This document shows, piece after piece, positions 50,681-59,349 of a DNA stretch of 64,000 nt. The notes under the pieces were generated by a model, which was not told the DNA's origin, searched no databases, and saw only the letters and a list, made by a program, of their open reading frames with translations. The position numbers and the translations under genes are program-made. Where the stretch lies: NCBI RefSeq assembly GCF_004571135.1, contig NZ_SPSB01000004.1, positions 558,001 to 622,000 of the forward strand. The letters run 5' to 3'. The stretch's first letter is position 1. Every line of letters begins with the position of its first letter. This DNA is from Algoriphagus kandeliae. Its GTDB lineage: Bacteria; Bacteroidota; Bacteroidia; Cytophagales; Cyclobacteriaceae.

Positions 50681-51805
50681 TTATACATAGTTATTCAACA
50701 TCACCGGCATCACGAGCATCAAGATATCTTCATTTTCATCCTGCTCTGCTGGCAAAATCAAGCCTGCTCTATTCGGTGCTGAGAACTTCAAGCTCACTTC
50801 CTTGGAATTCAAGTTACCAAGCATTTCTACCAAAAACTTAGCATTGAACCCGATCTCTATATCCTCTCCATCATGCTCGCAAGACAATCTTTCATTTGCT
50901 TCATTGGAGAAATCCAAATCCTCTGCAGAGATCATCAATTCAGACCCGGTCAATTTTAATCGTACCTGATGCGTCGTCTTGTTAGCATAGATCGCAATAC
51001 GACGAAGTGAACTCAACAAGTCCTGACGATCGATGGTCATGATGTTTGGATTGTCAGCAGGGATTACGTTTTCATAATCCGGGAATCGCTCGTCGATCAA
51101 ACGACAGATCATTTTGATTTGACCAAACTTGAAATAAGCATTGGACTGATTGAACTCCACAGTCACAGAAATATTCTCTGAAGGAAGAGTAGACTTCAGC
51201 AGGTTCAAGGCTTTTCTTGGGATAATCAAGCTAGCTGGGCTGGAAGAAGCTACATCCACTCTTCGGTAACGAACCAACCGATGACCATCCGTAGCAACGA
51301 AAGTTGTATTGGTATCACTCAAGTTGATGTAAACCCCGGTCATCGCTGGGCGAAGTTCATCAGAACTTGTTGCAAAAATGGTATTGGAAATCGCACTTGA
51401 AAGCACCTCTGTAGACATGTCCACCGTCGTTGGATTGTTGACAGTAGGGATTTTGGGGAAGTCCGTTGCATTCTCTCCCGCCAAGCGATAGCGACCATTG
51501 TCAGAGCTGATTTCCACGGCATAGGTATCATGATCTATGCTAAAAGTCACCGGCTGCTCAGGCAAGTTTTTCAAGGTATCGATTAAAATCCGAGCTGGTA
51601 CCGCAATATTTCCATCTTCTTTGGCCTCAACGTGGATTTCAGTAATCATGGAAGTTTGGAGATCCGAAGCCGTGATTGTCAACATCGAATCCTTAATTTC
51701 AAATAGAAAATTCTCAAGAATAGGTACTACCGGATTGGTAGTGACGACACCGTTGATTGCCGAAAGCTGCTTCAAAAGCGCAGAAGAAGAAACAATAAAT
51801 TTCAT
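50681..51805 (-). CDS. dnaN: DNA polymerase III subunit beta (sliding clamp)
   Basis: A 374-residue clamp that encircles DNA and holds the replicative polymerase. Start 51805 gives MKFIVSSSALLKQLSAINGV, the standard opening; a longer frame from 51832 is not needed. Three clamp domains are present, with landmarks ATDGHRLVRYRR and, at the end, EDILMLVMPVMLNNYV (the C-terminal partner-binding region). No dnaA or recF lies nearby. A stretch of about 220 nt upstream to gldG's stop has no further gene. Confidence 0.97.
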   Translation of the reverse strand: MKFIVSSSALLKQLSAINGVVTTNPVVPILENFLFEIKDSMLTITASDLQTSMITEIHVEAKEDGNIAVPARILIDTLKNLPEQPVTFSIDHDTYAVEISSDNGRYRLAGENATDFPKIPTVNNPTTVDMSTEVLSSAISNTIFATSSDELRPAMTGVYINLSDTNTTFVATDGHRLVRYRRVDVASSSPASLIIPRKALNLLKSTLPSENISVTVEFNQSNAYFKFGQIKMICRLIDERFPDYENVIPADNPNIMTIDRQDLLSSLRRIAIYANKTTHQVRLKLTGSELMISAEDLDFSNEANERLSCEHDGEDIEIGFNAKFLVEMLGNLNSKEVSLKFSAPNRAGLILPAEQDENEDILMLVMPVMLNNYV

Positions 51806-52029
51806 ATGCTTATAAGTTTTATACAAGGTCATGTAAAATCTCGCATGGTTGACAGCAATCCTTCCTTGTGACTTTCTTCAACATGCTCGATTTCATACCA
51901 TAGGGCTTATTTAAAGATTACTTTATGGAATGGGGGTAAATTTATAAATAAAATCGATTTAACAGGGGACGAAAAGCCTCCATCACCAAATAAATTCCTG
52001 TTTTTTGAGTTCTTTTCCAAGGAGATTTT

Positions 52030-53706
52030 CTAGGAATATTTTTTCTTTCTCCAGAAAGAAACTCCAGTTCCCAAAAGCAAAAGCAAAGCGACCGGCAATC
52101 CTACATTCAGAATCTGCCAAAAACTCTTTTGCTCTACAATTTTCACGCGGTTAAGGGGACGAATTTGAAAAGTCCGAGTCCTACTAGCAATGATTCCATC
52201 AGGGTTCTGTAGATACTGAACCAGATTTCTTAGAAAAATACGATTCGCAAAAACCATTTGATTAAAAGGATCTTCACCCAGATTTAAAGGTGCTCCGGAT
52301 TGGAAATCTACCTGACTTTGGAAGACCTCCCCATCTCCGATGACCACTACTTTCCCTTCTCCACTTTCTTTGAAATCGGCCTGGTCAAAACCCTCTGGCA
52401 AAAATCTGTTTTTGTAAAGGGATGTAAATTCCCCTTCCAACAAATAAGCTAAGGGAAGATTGCGTAAAGGGAAATCAGCCACATTCGGTTCCATTTCCAT
52501 ATCCCGAAAGGCTACCCGAGCGGGGGCTGGTAAAATCCTTGTAAAATCTGAGGAAAAAAGAAGCGGGGTTTTCTGGATCCCTTGTGCCATCACTGTATCC
52601 AAACTACTTACAAACCGGAAATTGACCACATCCAAACCTTTGGTAATTGGATGATCCTGCATTCGGGAGGCCTGTACGTAAAAAGGCCAAGGCAACGGAA
52701 CCAATTGCTCCTGATTTCCGAAATTACCTCCCATAACTGGAAAATACCCAAAATTCAAATCCTGAATCAGATCTTTATTGACCCGAATTCCATATTTGAA
52801 CAAGAGATTTTCAAGCCCATTTTCAAAAGGAAATGCCAAGGTTCCTTCCCCACCGGCCTGCGTCACATCCACCAAAACCCCATCGGTCAAAACCACCAAT
52901 TTCCCTCCATGCATCACATACTGATCAAGAAGGTAGACTTCTCGCTCTGTAAAACTTTCTTGTGGGCCTTGAATAAAAATCAATTCAAAATTGACCAAAT
53001 CTTCAACTGTTCTAGCCTGCTCCAAGGGGACTTTGAACAGCTCAAAATCACCATCAAGTGCTTCTACCAAACCATAGCCATCATCCTCTTTCATCTCCCC
53101 ATGCCCCATAACCATGGCAATCGCTCCGGAGCCTGGATTGCTTAATTTTCGGATGGCATTACTCAGTTCAAATTCCAAATTTTCAATGGACTGATTTAGG
53201 ATCTCCTCCTGCCCCATTCCCATTTCCCCTTTCAGAATGAGTGCCCCGGTTTCAAATTCCTCATTGTAAACAAGAATTCCCGGAAAAATCAATTTGGTTT
53301 GCTGCCCACCAGTTTGATTGACCATCAAACTCGTTGGATTGATCCCATAATCGTTTAATTGAAGAATAAATTCTTCCTGATCTTCCTCCGGCAAACTGAG
53401 AGGATCCAGATAGGAGAAACTGATTTTTTGATTAGAAAAAGCATCAAAGGTTCGGACGGTTTCTTCAATAGATCGTTGCAGTCTTCGCATTCCAGCAGGC
53501 AAGTCATCTCCTACGAGTAAAATTTCAACATGAATAGGTTCTTGAACCTCCTCCAAGACTTCCTCTGTGGCCGGATGAAGCGAATAGCGTCTATCCTCGG
53601 TCAAATCGATTCGAAAACGCAAAAAAGCTCCAAAGGCCAAAAAGATGAGCAAGACAACAAGCAAAACCCCAATATTTCGGACGATATGTTGTTTTTTTCT
53701 GCTCAT
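52030..53706 (-). CDS. gldG: Gliding motility ABC transporter component GldG
   Basis: A 558-residue membrane protein with one span at each end (about 12-29 IGVLLVVLLIFLAFGAF and 532-552 GLPVALLLLLGTGVSFW) and a large periplasmic region of the GldG/ABC-type_uncharacterised family (RRYSLHPATEEVLEEV, AMVMGHGEMKEDDGYG). With GldA and GldF it forms an ABC transporter required for gliding in Flavobacterium johnsoniae. Its start overlaps gldF by 4 nt. Gene order gldA-gldF-gldG indicates one operon. Confidence 0.95.
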   Translation of the reverse strand: MSRKKQHIVRNIGVLLVVLLIFLAFGAFLRFRIDLTEDRRYSLHPATEEVLEEVQEPIHVEILLVGDDLPAGMRRLQRSIEETVRTFDAFSNQKISFSYLDPLSLPEEDQEEFILQLNDYGINPTSLMVNQTGGQQTKLIFPGILVYNEEFETGALILKGEMGMGQEEILNQSIENLEFELSNAIRKLSNPGSGAIAMVMGHGEMKEDDGYGLVEALDGDFELFKVPLEQARTVEDLVNFELIFIQGPQESFTEREVYLLDQYVMHGGKLVVLTDGVLVDVTQAGGEGTLAFPFENGLENLLFKYGIRVNKDLIQDLNFGYFPVMGGNFGNQEQLVPLPWPFYVQASRMQDHPITKGLDVVNFRFVSSLDTVMAQGIQKTPLLFSSDFTRILPAPARVAFRDMEMEPNVADFPLRNLPLAYLLEGEFTSLYKNRFLPEGFDQADFKESGEGKVVVIGDGEVFQSQVDFQSGAPLNLGEDPFNQMVFANRIFLRNLVQYLQNPDGIIASRTRTFQIRPLNRVKIVEQKSFWQILNVGLPVALLLLLGTGVSFWRKKKYS

Positions 53707-54422
53707 TTATTCCGCAAGACCAATACAGCTCCTCCTAAAAACAACCAAATCATCCCCAAATAGAAAAAGATATCTGAGGAGTCAATCACGCCCCTGCTCA
53801 GATTGATGTAATGAAAACTCAAACTCAACTCTTCAATCCAATAGGCCCAAGTTCCCAAACCCAAATCTGAAGCTGCCGAAAATCCAAAATAAAGCACAAA
53901 GCAGAAGAATACGCCCAATACAAAGGCTACTACCTGTTGGGAGGTCAAAGCAGAGGAAAAAATTCCAACGGCTCCAAATACCGCTCCTAAGAGCAATAAG
54001 CCTATCCAACTTCCAAAAAAGCCAGCCTGATCTAAATTCCCTACCGGATCACCCAATTCATACACGCTGTAGAAATACAAAAGGGTAGGCAAAACTGCGA
54101 TGAAAACTAGAATGAGAAGTGCGAGATACTTGGCAAAGACAATTTGCACCAAATTCAATGGAGAAGTTCGGAGCAATTCCCAGGTATGATTTCGCCTTTC
54201 TTCTGCAATAGCTCTCATGGAAAGAGCCGGAATCAAGAAGGTGAAAACAAAGGGGGTGTAGGTAAAAAGTGGCTCCAAATCAGCGTAACCATAATCCAAG
54301 ACACTGCTTTGGGGAAACACCCAGACGATCAATCCGATTGCTACCAAAAACAAGGCTAGGATCAGATAGCCTAACAGGCTACCCAAAAAAGCATTGATTT
54401 CTTTGATGATCAGACTTTTCAT
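53703..54422 (-). CDS. gldF: Gliding motility ABC transporter permease GldF
   Basis: A 239-residue permease with six membrane spans. Family landmarks: NAFLGSLLGYLILALFLV, the acidic-aromatic FPQSSVLDYGYADLEPLFTYTPF segment, RAIAEERRNHTWELLRTSPL and the C-terminal INLSRGVIDSSDIFFYLGM. It overlaps both gldA and gldG by 4 nt, indicating translational coupling. Confidence 0.95.
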   Translation of the reverse strand: MKSLIIKEINAFLGSLLGYLILALFLVAIGLIVWVFPQSSVLDYGYADLEPLFTYTPFVFTFLIPALSMRAIAEERRNHTWELLRTSPLNLVQIVFAKYLALLILVFIAVLPTLLYFYSVYELGDPVGNLDQAGFFGSWIGLLLLGAVFGAVGIFSSALTSQQVVAFVLGVFFCFVLYFGFSAASDLGLGTWAYWIEELSLSFHYINLSRGVIDSSDIFFYLGMIWLFLGGAVLVLRNK

Positions 54423-55324
54423 TTGGTGTATTGTCTAAAAAGTTCCTCTAGACTTTTCTTTTCCTGACTTAGGGAAATCAGGTTCAATTCTTTTTCCTGA
54501 ATAATTCCCAAAATAGCCTTTCGGGCTTCCGTGATATTTTCCGCTTTAATAATTACTTGCATTTCACCCTTCGGACCGAAGGAGGCGCTTGGAAAAGCTT
54601 CAAACCAAGAAAGTTCCAAAGGTTCTTCCGTTTCGACGATCAATTGATCTCCGCTTCCTTGCTGCTGGAAATTAGCCAAGGAGTCCGCAGCCTTAATTTG
54701 ACCTTTGGAAATCAAAACAACATCCTGACAAATCGCCTCCACCTCTTGCATAATATGGGTGGAAAGAATCAAGGTTTTATCCTTAGCGATTTCACGTATC
54801 AAGCCACGAATATCCGCCAATTGATTCGGGTCCAAACCTGTCGTAGGCTCATCCAAAATCAAAACTTTGGGGTCATGAATCAATGCCTTGGCAAGTCCAA
54901 CCCGCTGTTGATATCCTTTGGAAAGTTGACCGATTTTTTTGTGCTGTTCTGTCGTTAGGCCTGTTTTTTCAAGCATTTCCTCCATACGGCTTTTCAGCAT
55001 TTTTCCTGAAAGTCCATACAAGCCTCCCGCAAAGGATAAAAACTCCTTCACAAACATGTCAGCATAAAGCGGATTTTTCTCAGGAAGGTAGCCGATTAGA
55101 GGGCTTACCTGTTTAGGATGAGCCAGGGCATCAATGCCATGGATTTGTACTTCTCCGGAATCTGCCTGCAAATAGCCCGTGATGATTTTCATAGTCGTAG
55201 ATTTTCCCGCTCCATTGGGACCTAAAAACCCTAAAATACGACCGGGCTTTGCAGAAAAAGTCACCCCATCCAGCGCTTTTTGAGAACCAAAATTTTTACA
55301 CAGTTGAGAGACTTCTAAAGACAT
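54419..55324 (-). CDS. gldA: Gliding motility ABC transporter ATPase GldA
   Basis: A 301-residue ATPase. Walker A GPNGAGKST (35-43), Q-loop region IGYLPEKNPLYADM, ABC signature LSKGYQQRVGLAKAL, Walker B KVLILDEPTTGLDP and switch His in LILSTHIM. The C-terminal 80 residues form an accessory domain. It is the first gene of the gldA-gldF-gldG operon, with a consensus promoter about 70 nt upstream. Confidence 0.95.
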   Translation of the reverse strand: MSLEVSQLCKNFGSQKALDGVTFSAKPGRILGFLGPNGAGKSTTMKIITGYLQADSGEVQIHGIDALAHPKQVSPLIGYLPEKNPLYADMFVKEFLSFAGGLYGLSGKMLKSRMEEMLEKTGLTTEQHKKIGQLSKGYQQRVGLAKALIHDPKVLILDEPTTGLDPNQLADIRGLIREIAKDKTLILSTHIMQEVEAICQDVVLISKGQIKAADSLANFQQQGSGDQLIVETEEPLELSWFEAFPSASFGPKGEMQVIIKAENITEARKAILGIIQEKELNLISLSQEKKSLEELFRQYTK

Positions 55325-55393
55325 AGGCTACAAAAGACCGACCGGGAGTTCACCCGCATGGCAAGGGTAAAAACCCGGTCGAAAGGTCTAAGG

Positions 55394-55423
55394 CAAAAAT
55401 AGGGAATGAGCGGGGAATGGCAA
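55394..55423 (-). promoter_or_regulatory. Promoter of gldAFG
   Basis: On the minus strand TTG (55423-55421), a 19-nt spacer and TATTTTTG (55401-55394): an exact fit to the Bacteroidota promoter TTG-N19-TAnnTTTG. It leaves a leader of about 65 nt before gldA. Confidence 0.75.
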
Positions 55424-55431
55424 GGATTCGG

Positions 55432-55487
55432 GGGGCAGATTTCAGTAGGCAGATTTCAGTGGGCAGTGGGCAGTGGGCAGTGGGCAA
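55432..55487 (-). repeat. Left heptad array of four-helix-bundle cassette 2
   Basis: Eight contiguous 7-bp units. Read outward from the gene (minus strand) most are CTGCCCA, CTGAAAT or CTGCCTA. After a 3-nt slip further degenerate units (TTATCAG, ATGCCAG on the plus strand) continue to about 55511. It lies just upstream of the gldA promoter. Confidence 0.8.
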
Positions 55488-55600
55488 AGTTTATCAGTTG
55501 GAGTATGCCAGTTGATAAAAATTAAAATTTGATTTTAAATAATTCCAAAAGCCTGAATGTTCTAGTATTTTAGTTAAAACGTACTCTTGTAATTATCAAA

Positions 55601-55978
55601 ATGGATTTTCAGGATCTTTTGGCCTATCAGAAAGGTTTTAAACTCGCTATGAAAATTTTTGAAGTCACAAAATCTTTTCGTTCAGAAGAAAAGTTCGCTT
55701 TGATCGATCAAATTAGAAGATCTAGTCGATCAGTTTGTGTGAATATAGGAGAGGGGTATCGAAAAAGGAGATACCCCTCTCACTTCATTTCAAAGTTATC
55801 GGATGCAGATATGGAAAATTCTGAAACTCAGATTTGGCTCAAATTTGCTCTGGAATGTGGATATATTTCTGAAGATCTCTATAATGAACTCGATCAAAAT
55901 GCAAAAGAGGTCGGTAAACTAATTGGATTCATGATTTCAAATCCAGGCAAATTCAGTTCACCTCGAAATAAAAAATAG
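55601..55978 (+). CDS. Four-helix-bundle protein (S23/IVP, Avd-like family)
   Basis: A 125-residue helical protein and a distant paralogue of the gene at 25.6 kb. Shared motifs: MDFQDLLAYQKGF, RSEEKFALIDQIRRSSRSVCVNIGEG and the C-terminal helix ENSETQIWLKFALECGYI. It lies alone between gldA and an SDR gene and is enclosed by inverted heptad arrays of 8 and 14 units. The family's link to rRNA intervening sequences and Avd is established; its role in these cassettes is not. Confidence 0.9.
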   Translation: MDFQDLLAYQKGFKLAMKIFEVTKSFRSEEKFALIDQIRRSSRSVCVNIGEGYRKRRYPSHFISKLSDADMENSETQIWLKFALECGYISEDLYNELDQNAKEVGKLIGFMISNPGKFSSPRNKK

Positions 55979-55993
55979 AAACACGATAATCCA

Positions 55994-56091
55994 CCGCAAA
56001 CTGCAAACTGCCAACCGCATACTGACTACTGCATACTGACTACTGTCTACTGAATACTGCAAACTGAATACTGCAAACTGCCTACTGACAA
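55994..56091 (+). repeat. Right heptad array of four-helix-bundle cassette 2
   Basis: Fourteen contiguous 7-bp units with no slip, nearly all CTGNNNA: CTGCAAA, CTGACTA, CTGCATA, CTGTCTA, CTGAATA, CTGCCTA, with two CCG variants. It ends 2 nt before the stop codon of the convergent SDR gene. Inverted relative to the left array. Confidence 0.85.
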
Positions 56092-56093
56092 AC

Positions 56094-56792
56094 CTACTTC
56101 TTCCCTCTAGGCCTCAATGGTCTACACTCCACATCAGCCACGAAATAGTTTGGATGGGTTTCAAGAGTTTGTACAATAGTCGTCGCCACATCCTCCGGTC
56201 TCATCATATTTTCATTGGCTTCAATACCCGGAATTTCATCAAAGAAATGTGTTTGTACCGAACCCGGGTAAATCGTGGAAACCTTGATTCCATAATCCCG
56301 AAGTTCCATATACAAAGAATGGGAGATTCCTCTTACCGCATGCTTGGTTCCTACGTACCCAGCAAACTGATTCACTCCATTCAACCCCGCAATCGAAGCC
56401 ACATTGATGATATGTCCCTCATCAGCAGCTTTCATAGTCGGAATCAGGCGTTTGGTTGTGTAAAAAATCCCATGAACATTGGTGTCAAACATGGCTTTCC
56501 AATCTTCTGAAGAAAAAGTCTCGGTTGGACCAGCAACACCAAAACCTGCATTATTAATTAAGATTCTGATATCATCTCCAAGCTTGGCTTTTGTGGCTTG
56601 AAAAGCTTCTTCGACCGATTCTTCTTTTGCTACATCACAGGTGAAAAAGTGAAAATTGGAATGCGTTAGTTCTGGTTTATTTCTCCCCCAACCAGCGACA
56701 ATCGCACCCTTTTCCAAAAGAATTTTGACTACTTCCAATCCAATTCCTTTACTGACTCCTGTTACAACTGCTACTTTATCTTTTATTTCCAT
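56094..56792 (-). CDS. Short-chain dehydrogenase/reductase
   Basis: A 232-residue SDR. Cofactor motif TGVSKGIG (residues 11-18), WGRNKPEL after beta-2 (suggesting NADP), NNAG, catalytic NVASIAG and YVGTKHAV (YxxxK). Shorter than the SDR at 17.5 kb and only moderately similar to it. The substrate is unknown. Its 3' end abuts the heptad array. Confidence 0.92.
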   Translation of the reverse strand: MEIKDKVAVVTGVSKGIGLEVVKILLEKGAIVAGWGRNKPELTHSNFHFFTCDVAKEESVEEAFQATKAKLGDDIRILINNAGFGVAGPTETFSSEDWKAMFDTNVHGIFYTTKRLIPTMKAADEGHIINVASIAGLNGVNQFAGYVGTKHAVRGISHSLYMELRDYGIKVSTIYPGSVQTHFFDEIPGIEANENMMRPEDVATTIVQTLETHPNYFVADVECRPLRPRGKK

Positions 56793-56922
56793 GATTATTA
56801 CTTTTTGTTTTAAAAAACAGATTTAGCCCTTTTGGTTCGAATAATTCTCAAATTTCAAAAAAGTCAGATTATTCTATCACGAAATGGATAAATTGCCTTT
56901 CCATCACCAACCAAATTTTAGT

Positions 56923-58212
56923 ATGAAGAAGCTTATACTCCCCTTATTTCTGATTAGCACTATGGCTTTTGGGCAAACAAACCTTCGCCCACAAATCGAT
57001 CAAAAAGCCAGTGAAATTGAATCCAAAGTAATCGAATGGCGAAGGGATATTCACCAAAATCCTGAATTGGGAAATCAGGAATTCCGAACCGCCAAAAAAA
57101 TAGCAGATCACCTGCGAAGTTTAGGCATAGAAGTAAAGGAAAATATGGCCGTAACAGGTGTGGTAGGTTATCTCAAAGGAGGCAAACCCGGACCTACCGT
57201 AGCCCTGCGAGCCGATATGGATGCTTTGCCAGTTACGGAGCGTGGAGATTTGCCCTTCAAATCTACTGTGACGACCGTTTACAATGGTCAGGAAACAGGC
57301 GTCATGCATGCCTGTGGACATGATACTCACGTCGCCATCTTAATGGGTGTGGCTGAAATTCTAGCTAGTATGAAGGATCAATTGGAAGGCAATGTCAAAT
57401 TCATTTTCCAACCTGCCGAAGAGGGTATCAATGAAGAAGGTGTGACCACTTGGGGCGCCAAGCAACTCGTGGAAGAGGGAGTCATGGAAGACGTAGATGC
57501 CATTTTCGGGCTACATATTTCTGCTCAGACTGAAGTGGGAACCATTGGCTACAGACCTGGACCTGCACAAGCTGCTGTAGATAATTTGGAAATTATTGTT
57601 CACGGAACGCAGGCACATGGGGCTTCCCCTTGGTCAGGAGTAGATCCTATTGTCACCGCTTCTCAGATTGTGACTGGCTTACAAACCATTTTATCCAGAA
57701 GTGTGAATATTACCCAAAATCCAGCTGTAGTGACAATTGGGGCTATTCATGGTGGAATTCGACACAACATTATCCCAGAAAAAGTGGAAATGATAGGAAC
57801 TATCCGAACTTTTGGAGACGAGCAACAGGCATTAGTACATAAGCGAATCACAGAAATCGCAACGAACATCGCTGAAAGTGCCGGAGCTAGAGCTGAGGTA
57901 AATATCCAAAAACTCTATCCATCCACAGTCAATGACCTTGAGCTCACTGCCAAAATGGTCCCAACTTTGGAAGCAGCTGCAGGAAAGGATCATGTTCGGG
58001 TCAATCCGCCAGTGACTGGAGCTGAGGATTTCAGTTTTTACCAACGTGAAAAACCAGGTTTATTTATTGGCTTAGGCGGGATGAAAAAAGGTGGAGACCC
58101 AACAAAAACTCCTTCTCACCACACTCCTGATTTCTACATCGATGAAAGTGGCTTTATCCTCGGCCTTCGAGTGATGAGCTATTTCGTCGTAGATTATATG
58201 GGAATGAAGTAA
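56923..58212 (+). CDS. M20D amidohydrolase (hippurate/IAA-amino-acid hydrolase-like)
   Basis: A 429-residue metal-dependent amidohydrolase with signal peptide MKKLILPLFLISTMAFGQ; start 56923 is chosen over 56884 for that reason. Motifs: WRRDIHQNPELGNQE, ADMDALPV, HACGHDTHVA and FQPAEEG of the dinuclear metal site, and a C-terminal HHTPDFYIDE. Members cleave N-acyl amino acids. Export is common for Bacteroidota members, so it probably acts in the periplasm. Convergent with the plug-like protein gene across a terminator. Confidence 0.94.
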   Translation: MKKLILPLFLISTMAFGQTNLRPQIDQKASEIESKVIEWRRDIHQNPELGNQEFRTAKKIADHLRSLGIEVKENMAVTGVVGYLKGGKPGPTVALRADMDALPVTERGDLPFKSTVTTVYNGQETGVMHACGHDTHVAILMGVAEILASMKDQLEGNVKFIFQPAEEGINEEGVTTWGAKQLVEEGVMEDVDAIFGLHISAQTEVGTIGYRPGPAQAAVDNLEIIVHGTQAHGASPWSGVDPIVTASQIVTGLQTILSRSVNITQNPAVVTIGAIHGGIRHNIIPEKVEMIGTIRTFGDEQQALVHKRITEIATNIAESAGARAEVNIQKLYPSTVNDLELTAKMVPTLEAAAGKDHVRVNPPVTGAEDFSFYQREKPGLFIGLGGMKKGGDPTKTPSHHTPDFYIDESGFILGLRVMSYFVVDYMGMK

Positions 58213-58222
58213 TATCAAACAA

Positions 58223-58251
58223 AAAAAGGAGACTGTATAGGTCTCCTTTTT
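58223..58251. terminator. Bidirectional terminator
   Basis: Stem AAAAAGGAGAC / GTCTCCTTTTT with a 7-nt loop between convergent genes. Confidence 0.85.
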
Positions 58252-58272
58252 CATTTAAACCATAATCAACTT

Positions 58273-59022
58273 TTATTTTTTAAACTTTGCACCTTTTTTC
58301 AGGGTGATGATGATAACTCCATTTTTCCCTTTCTCACCATACACCTCAGTGGCAGATTTATCTTTCAGGACAGAGATACTTTCAATATCGCCAGGATTTA
58401 AATCAAGGGCTTGGGAAGACTTCTTTTCTACAGTCCCAGCATCGGATTTAATGATATAAAGCGGTTGATCATCTGAGGCGGTTCCAGAAACCACTACCCC
58501 AACTTTTGATTCCGGAGATACGGCAGAATAGCCGGTAGCTGGTTGTCCTATTCGGACACTTTCATTGGATTTCAAACCAGAAATCCCAATCACGCTTGAA
58601 GTACCCGTTGGACCTACACGTCTTAGACCATAAACCTGACTTTGACTAAGCATCTCAATCTGATTTTCAGTCAGCTCATTTTTAATAGCGACTAGTGTAC
58701 TCAGTTGCTTTTTCTTGAGTTGGTTTTCCAGCTCCAAAACCTTATCAAGCTGCCTATTTACAGCCACTTGGTCGATTTTAGGCTCTTGAAGCATTTTTTC
58801 CAGTTTGGAATTTGCTTCATCCAAGTCCCATTTTAGGGTTGAAAACTCACCTGCATTCTCAGCATGGATTTTTTTGATTTTGGATGCTTGGGCATCAGTC
58901 AGATTGATCTTCTCCCGGGCCTCCATAATTTGGTCGGCTGAGTACAGGTTTTTTTTGAAGATATCCTGAGCTGAAACAAAATGACTGATCAGGAAAAGGG
59001 CGATTACAAATAGGTTTTTCAT
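58273..59022 (-). CDS. Exported protein: Spy/CpxP-like helices joined to a TonB-plug-like tail
   Basis: A 249-residue protein with signal peptide MKNLFVIALFLISHFVSAQ. Residues about 28-128 are helical with LTDAQASKIKKIH and LTENQIEMLSQ, in the style of Spy/CpxP stress chaperones. The C-terminal 60 residues (LNPGDIESISVLKDKSA, GEKGKNGVIIITLKKG) match the end of TonB-dependent receptor plug domains, without any barrel. It is the last gene of a sigma/anti-sigma operon. The combination suggests a periplasmic sensor or adaptor; this is inferred. Confidence 0.8.
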   Translation of the reverse strand: MKNLFVIALFLISHFVSAQDIFKKNLYSADQIMEAREKINLTDAQASKIKKIHAENAGEFSTLKWDLDEANSKLEKMLQEPKIDQVAVNRQLDKVLELENQLKKKQLSTLVAIKNELTENQIEMLSQSQVYGLRRVGPTGTSSVIGISGLKSNESVRIGQPATGYSAVSPESKVGVVVSGTASDDQPLYIIKSDAGTVEKKSSQALDLNPGDIESISVLKDKSATEVYGEKGKNGVIIITLKKGAKFKK

Positions 59023-59034
59023 GGTAGCGTTGGA

Positions 59035-59349
59035 TTAGAATTCAGTTAAAAGGGAAGAGGTGCTTGATTCCCATATATCGATATAGGCTTTTTCTTCAAT
59101 CAAAATTTCTTGCTCATGATTCTCGTTTTCCTGAAGGGAAATGATAATCACATCAGCAGGTGCTTCGGGAACTTCAGGACGCTGAAATAGCAAAAAAGCT
59201 CCCAAAATAAAGCTTGCTGCGATGCCCGTTGGAATCCACCAAGGAAAGCTTTTTACTTTGGTTTCGGGAAATTCAGGAATGGAAAGACTCTCATCCTGTC
59301 TTATCAAATCCTTGAAAAACCCTTTTATCAAATCGTCTTCATTTTCCAT
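59035..59349 (-). CDS. Small membrane protein, putative anti-sigma factor
   Basis: A 104-residue protein (from MENEDDLIKGFFKDL) with an acidic cytoplasmic N terminus, one membrane span (about 39-58, WWIPTGIAASFILGAFLLF) and a short periplasmic tail. Its start overlaps the sigma gene's 3' end by 11 nt. Position and topology suggest an anti-sigma factor; no zinc motif. A longer frame from 59376 is less likely. Confidence 0.75.
   Translation of the reverse strand: MENEDDLIKGFFKDLIRQDESLSIPEFPETKVKSFPWWIPTGIAASFILGAFLLFQRPEVPEAPADVIIISLQENENHEQEILIEEKAYIDIWESSTSSLLTEF

Noticed and set aside
50681..51805. Replication origin next to dnaN
   Set aside because: No dnaA gene, no cluster of DnaA boxes recognised, and dnaN is commonly separated from dnaA in Bacteroidota.
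52582..53145. Open frame of 187 codons antisense to gldG
   Set aside because: The translation looks like random low-complexity composition rich in His, Ile and Gln; gldG is intact on the other strand.
55994..56091. CRISPR array
   Set aside because: The period is 7 nt with no spacers of fixed length and no cas genes; it is a short tandem repeat that pairs with an inverted array on the other side of the gene.
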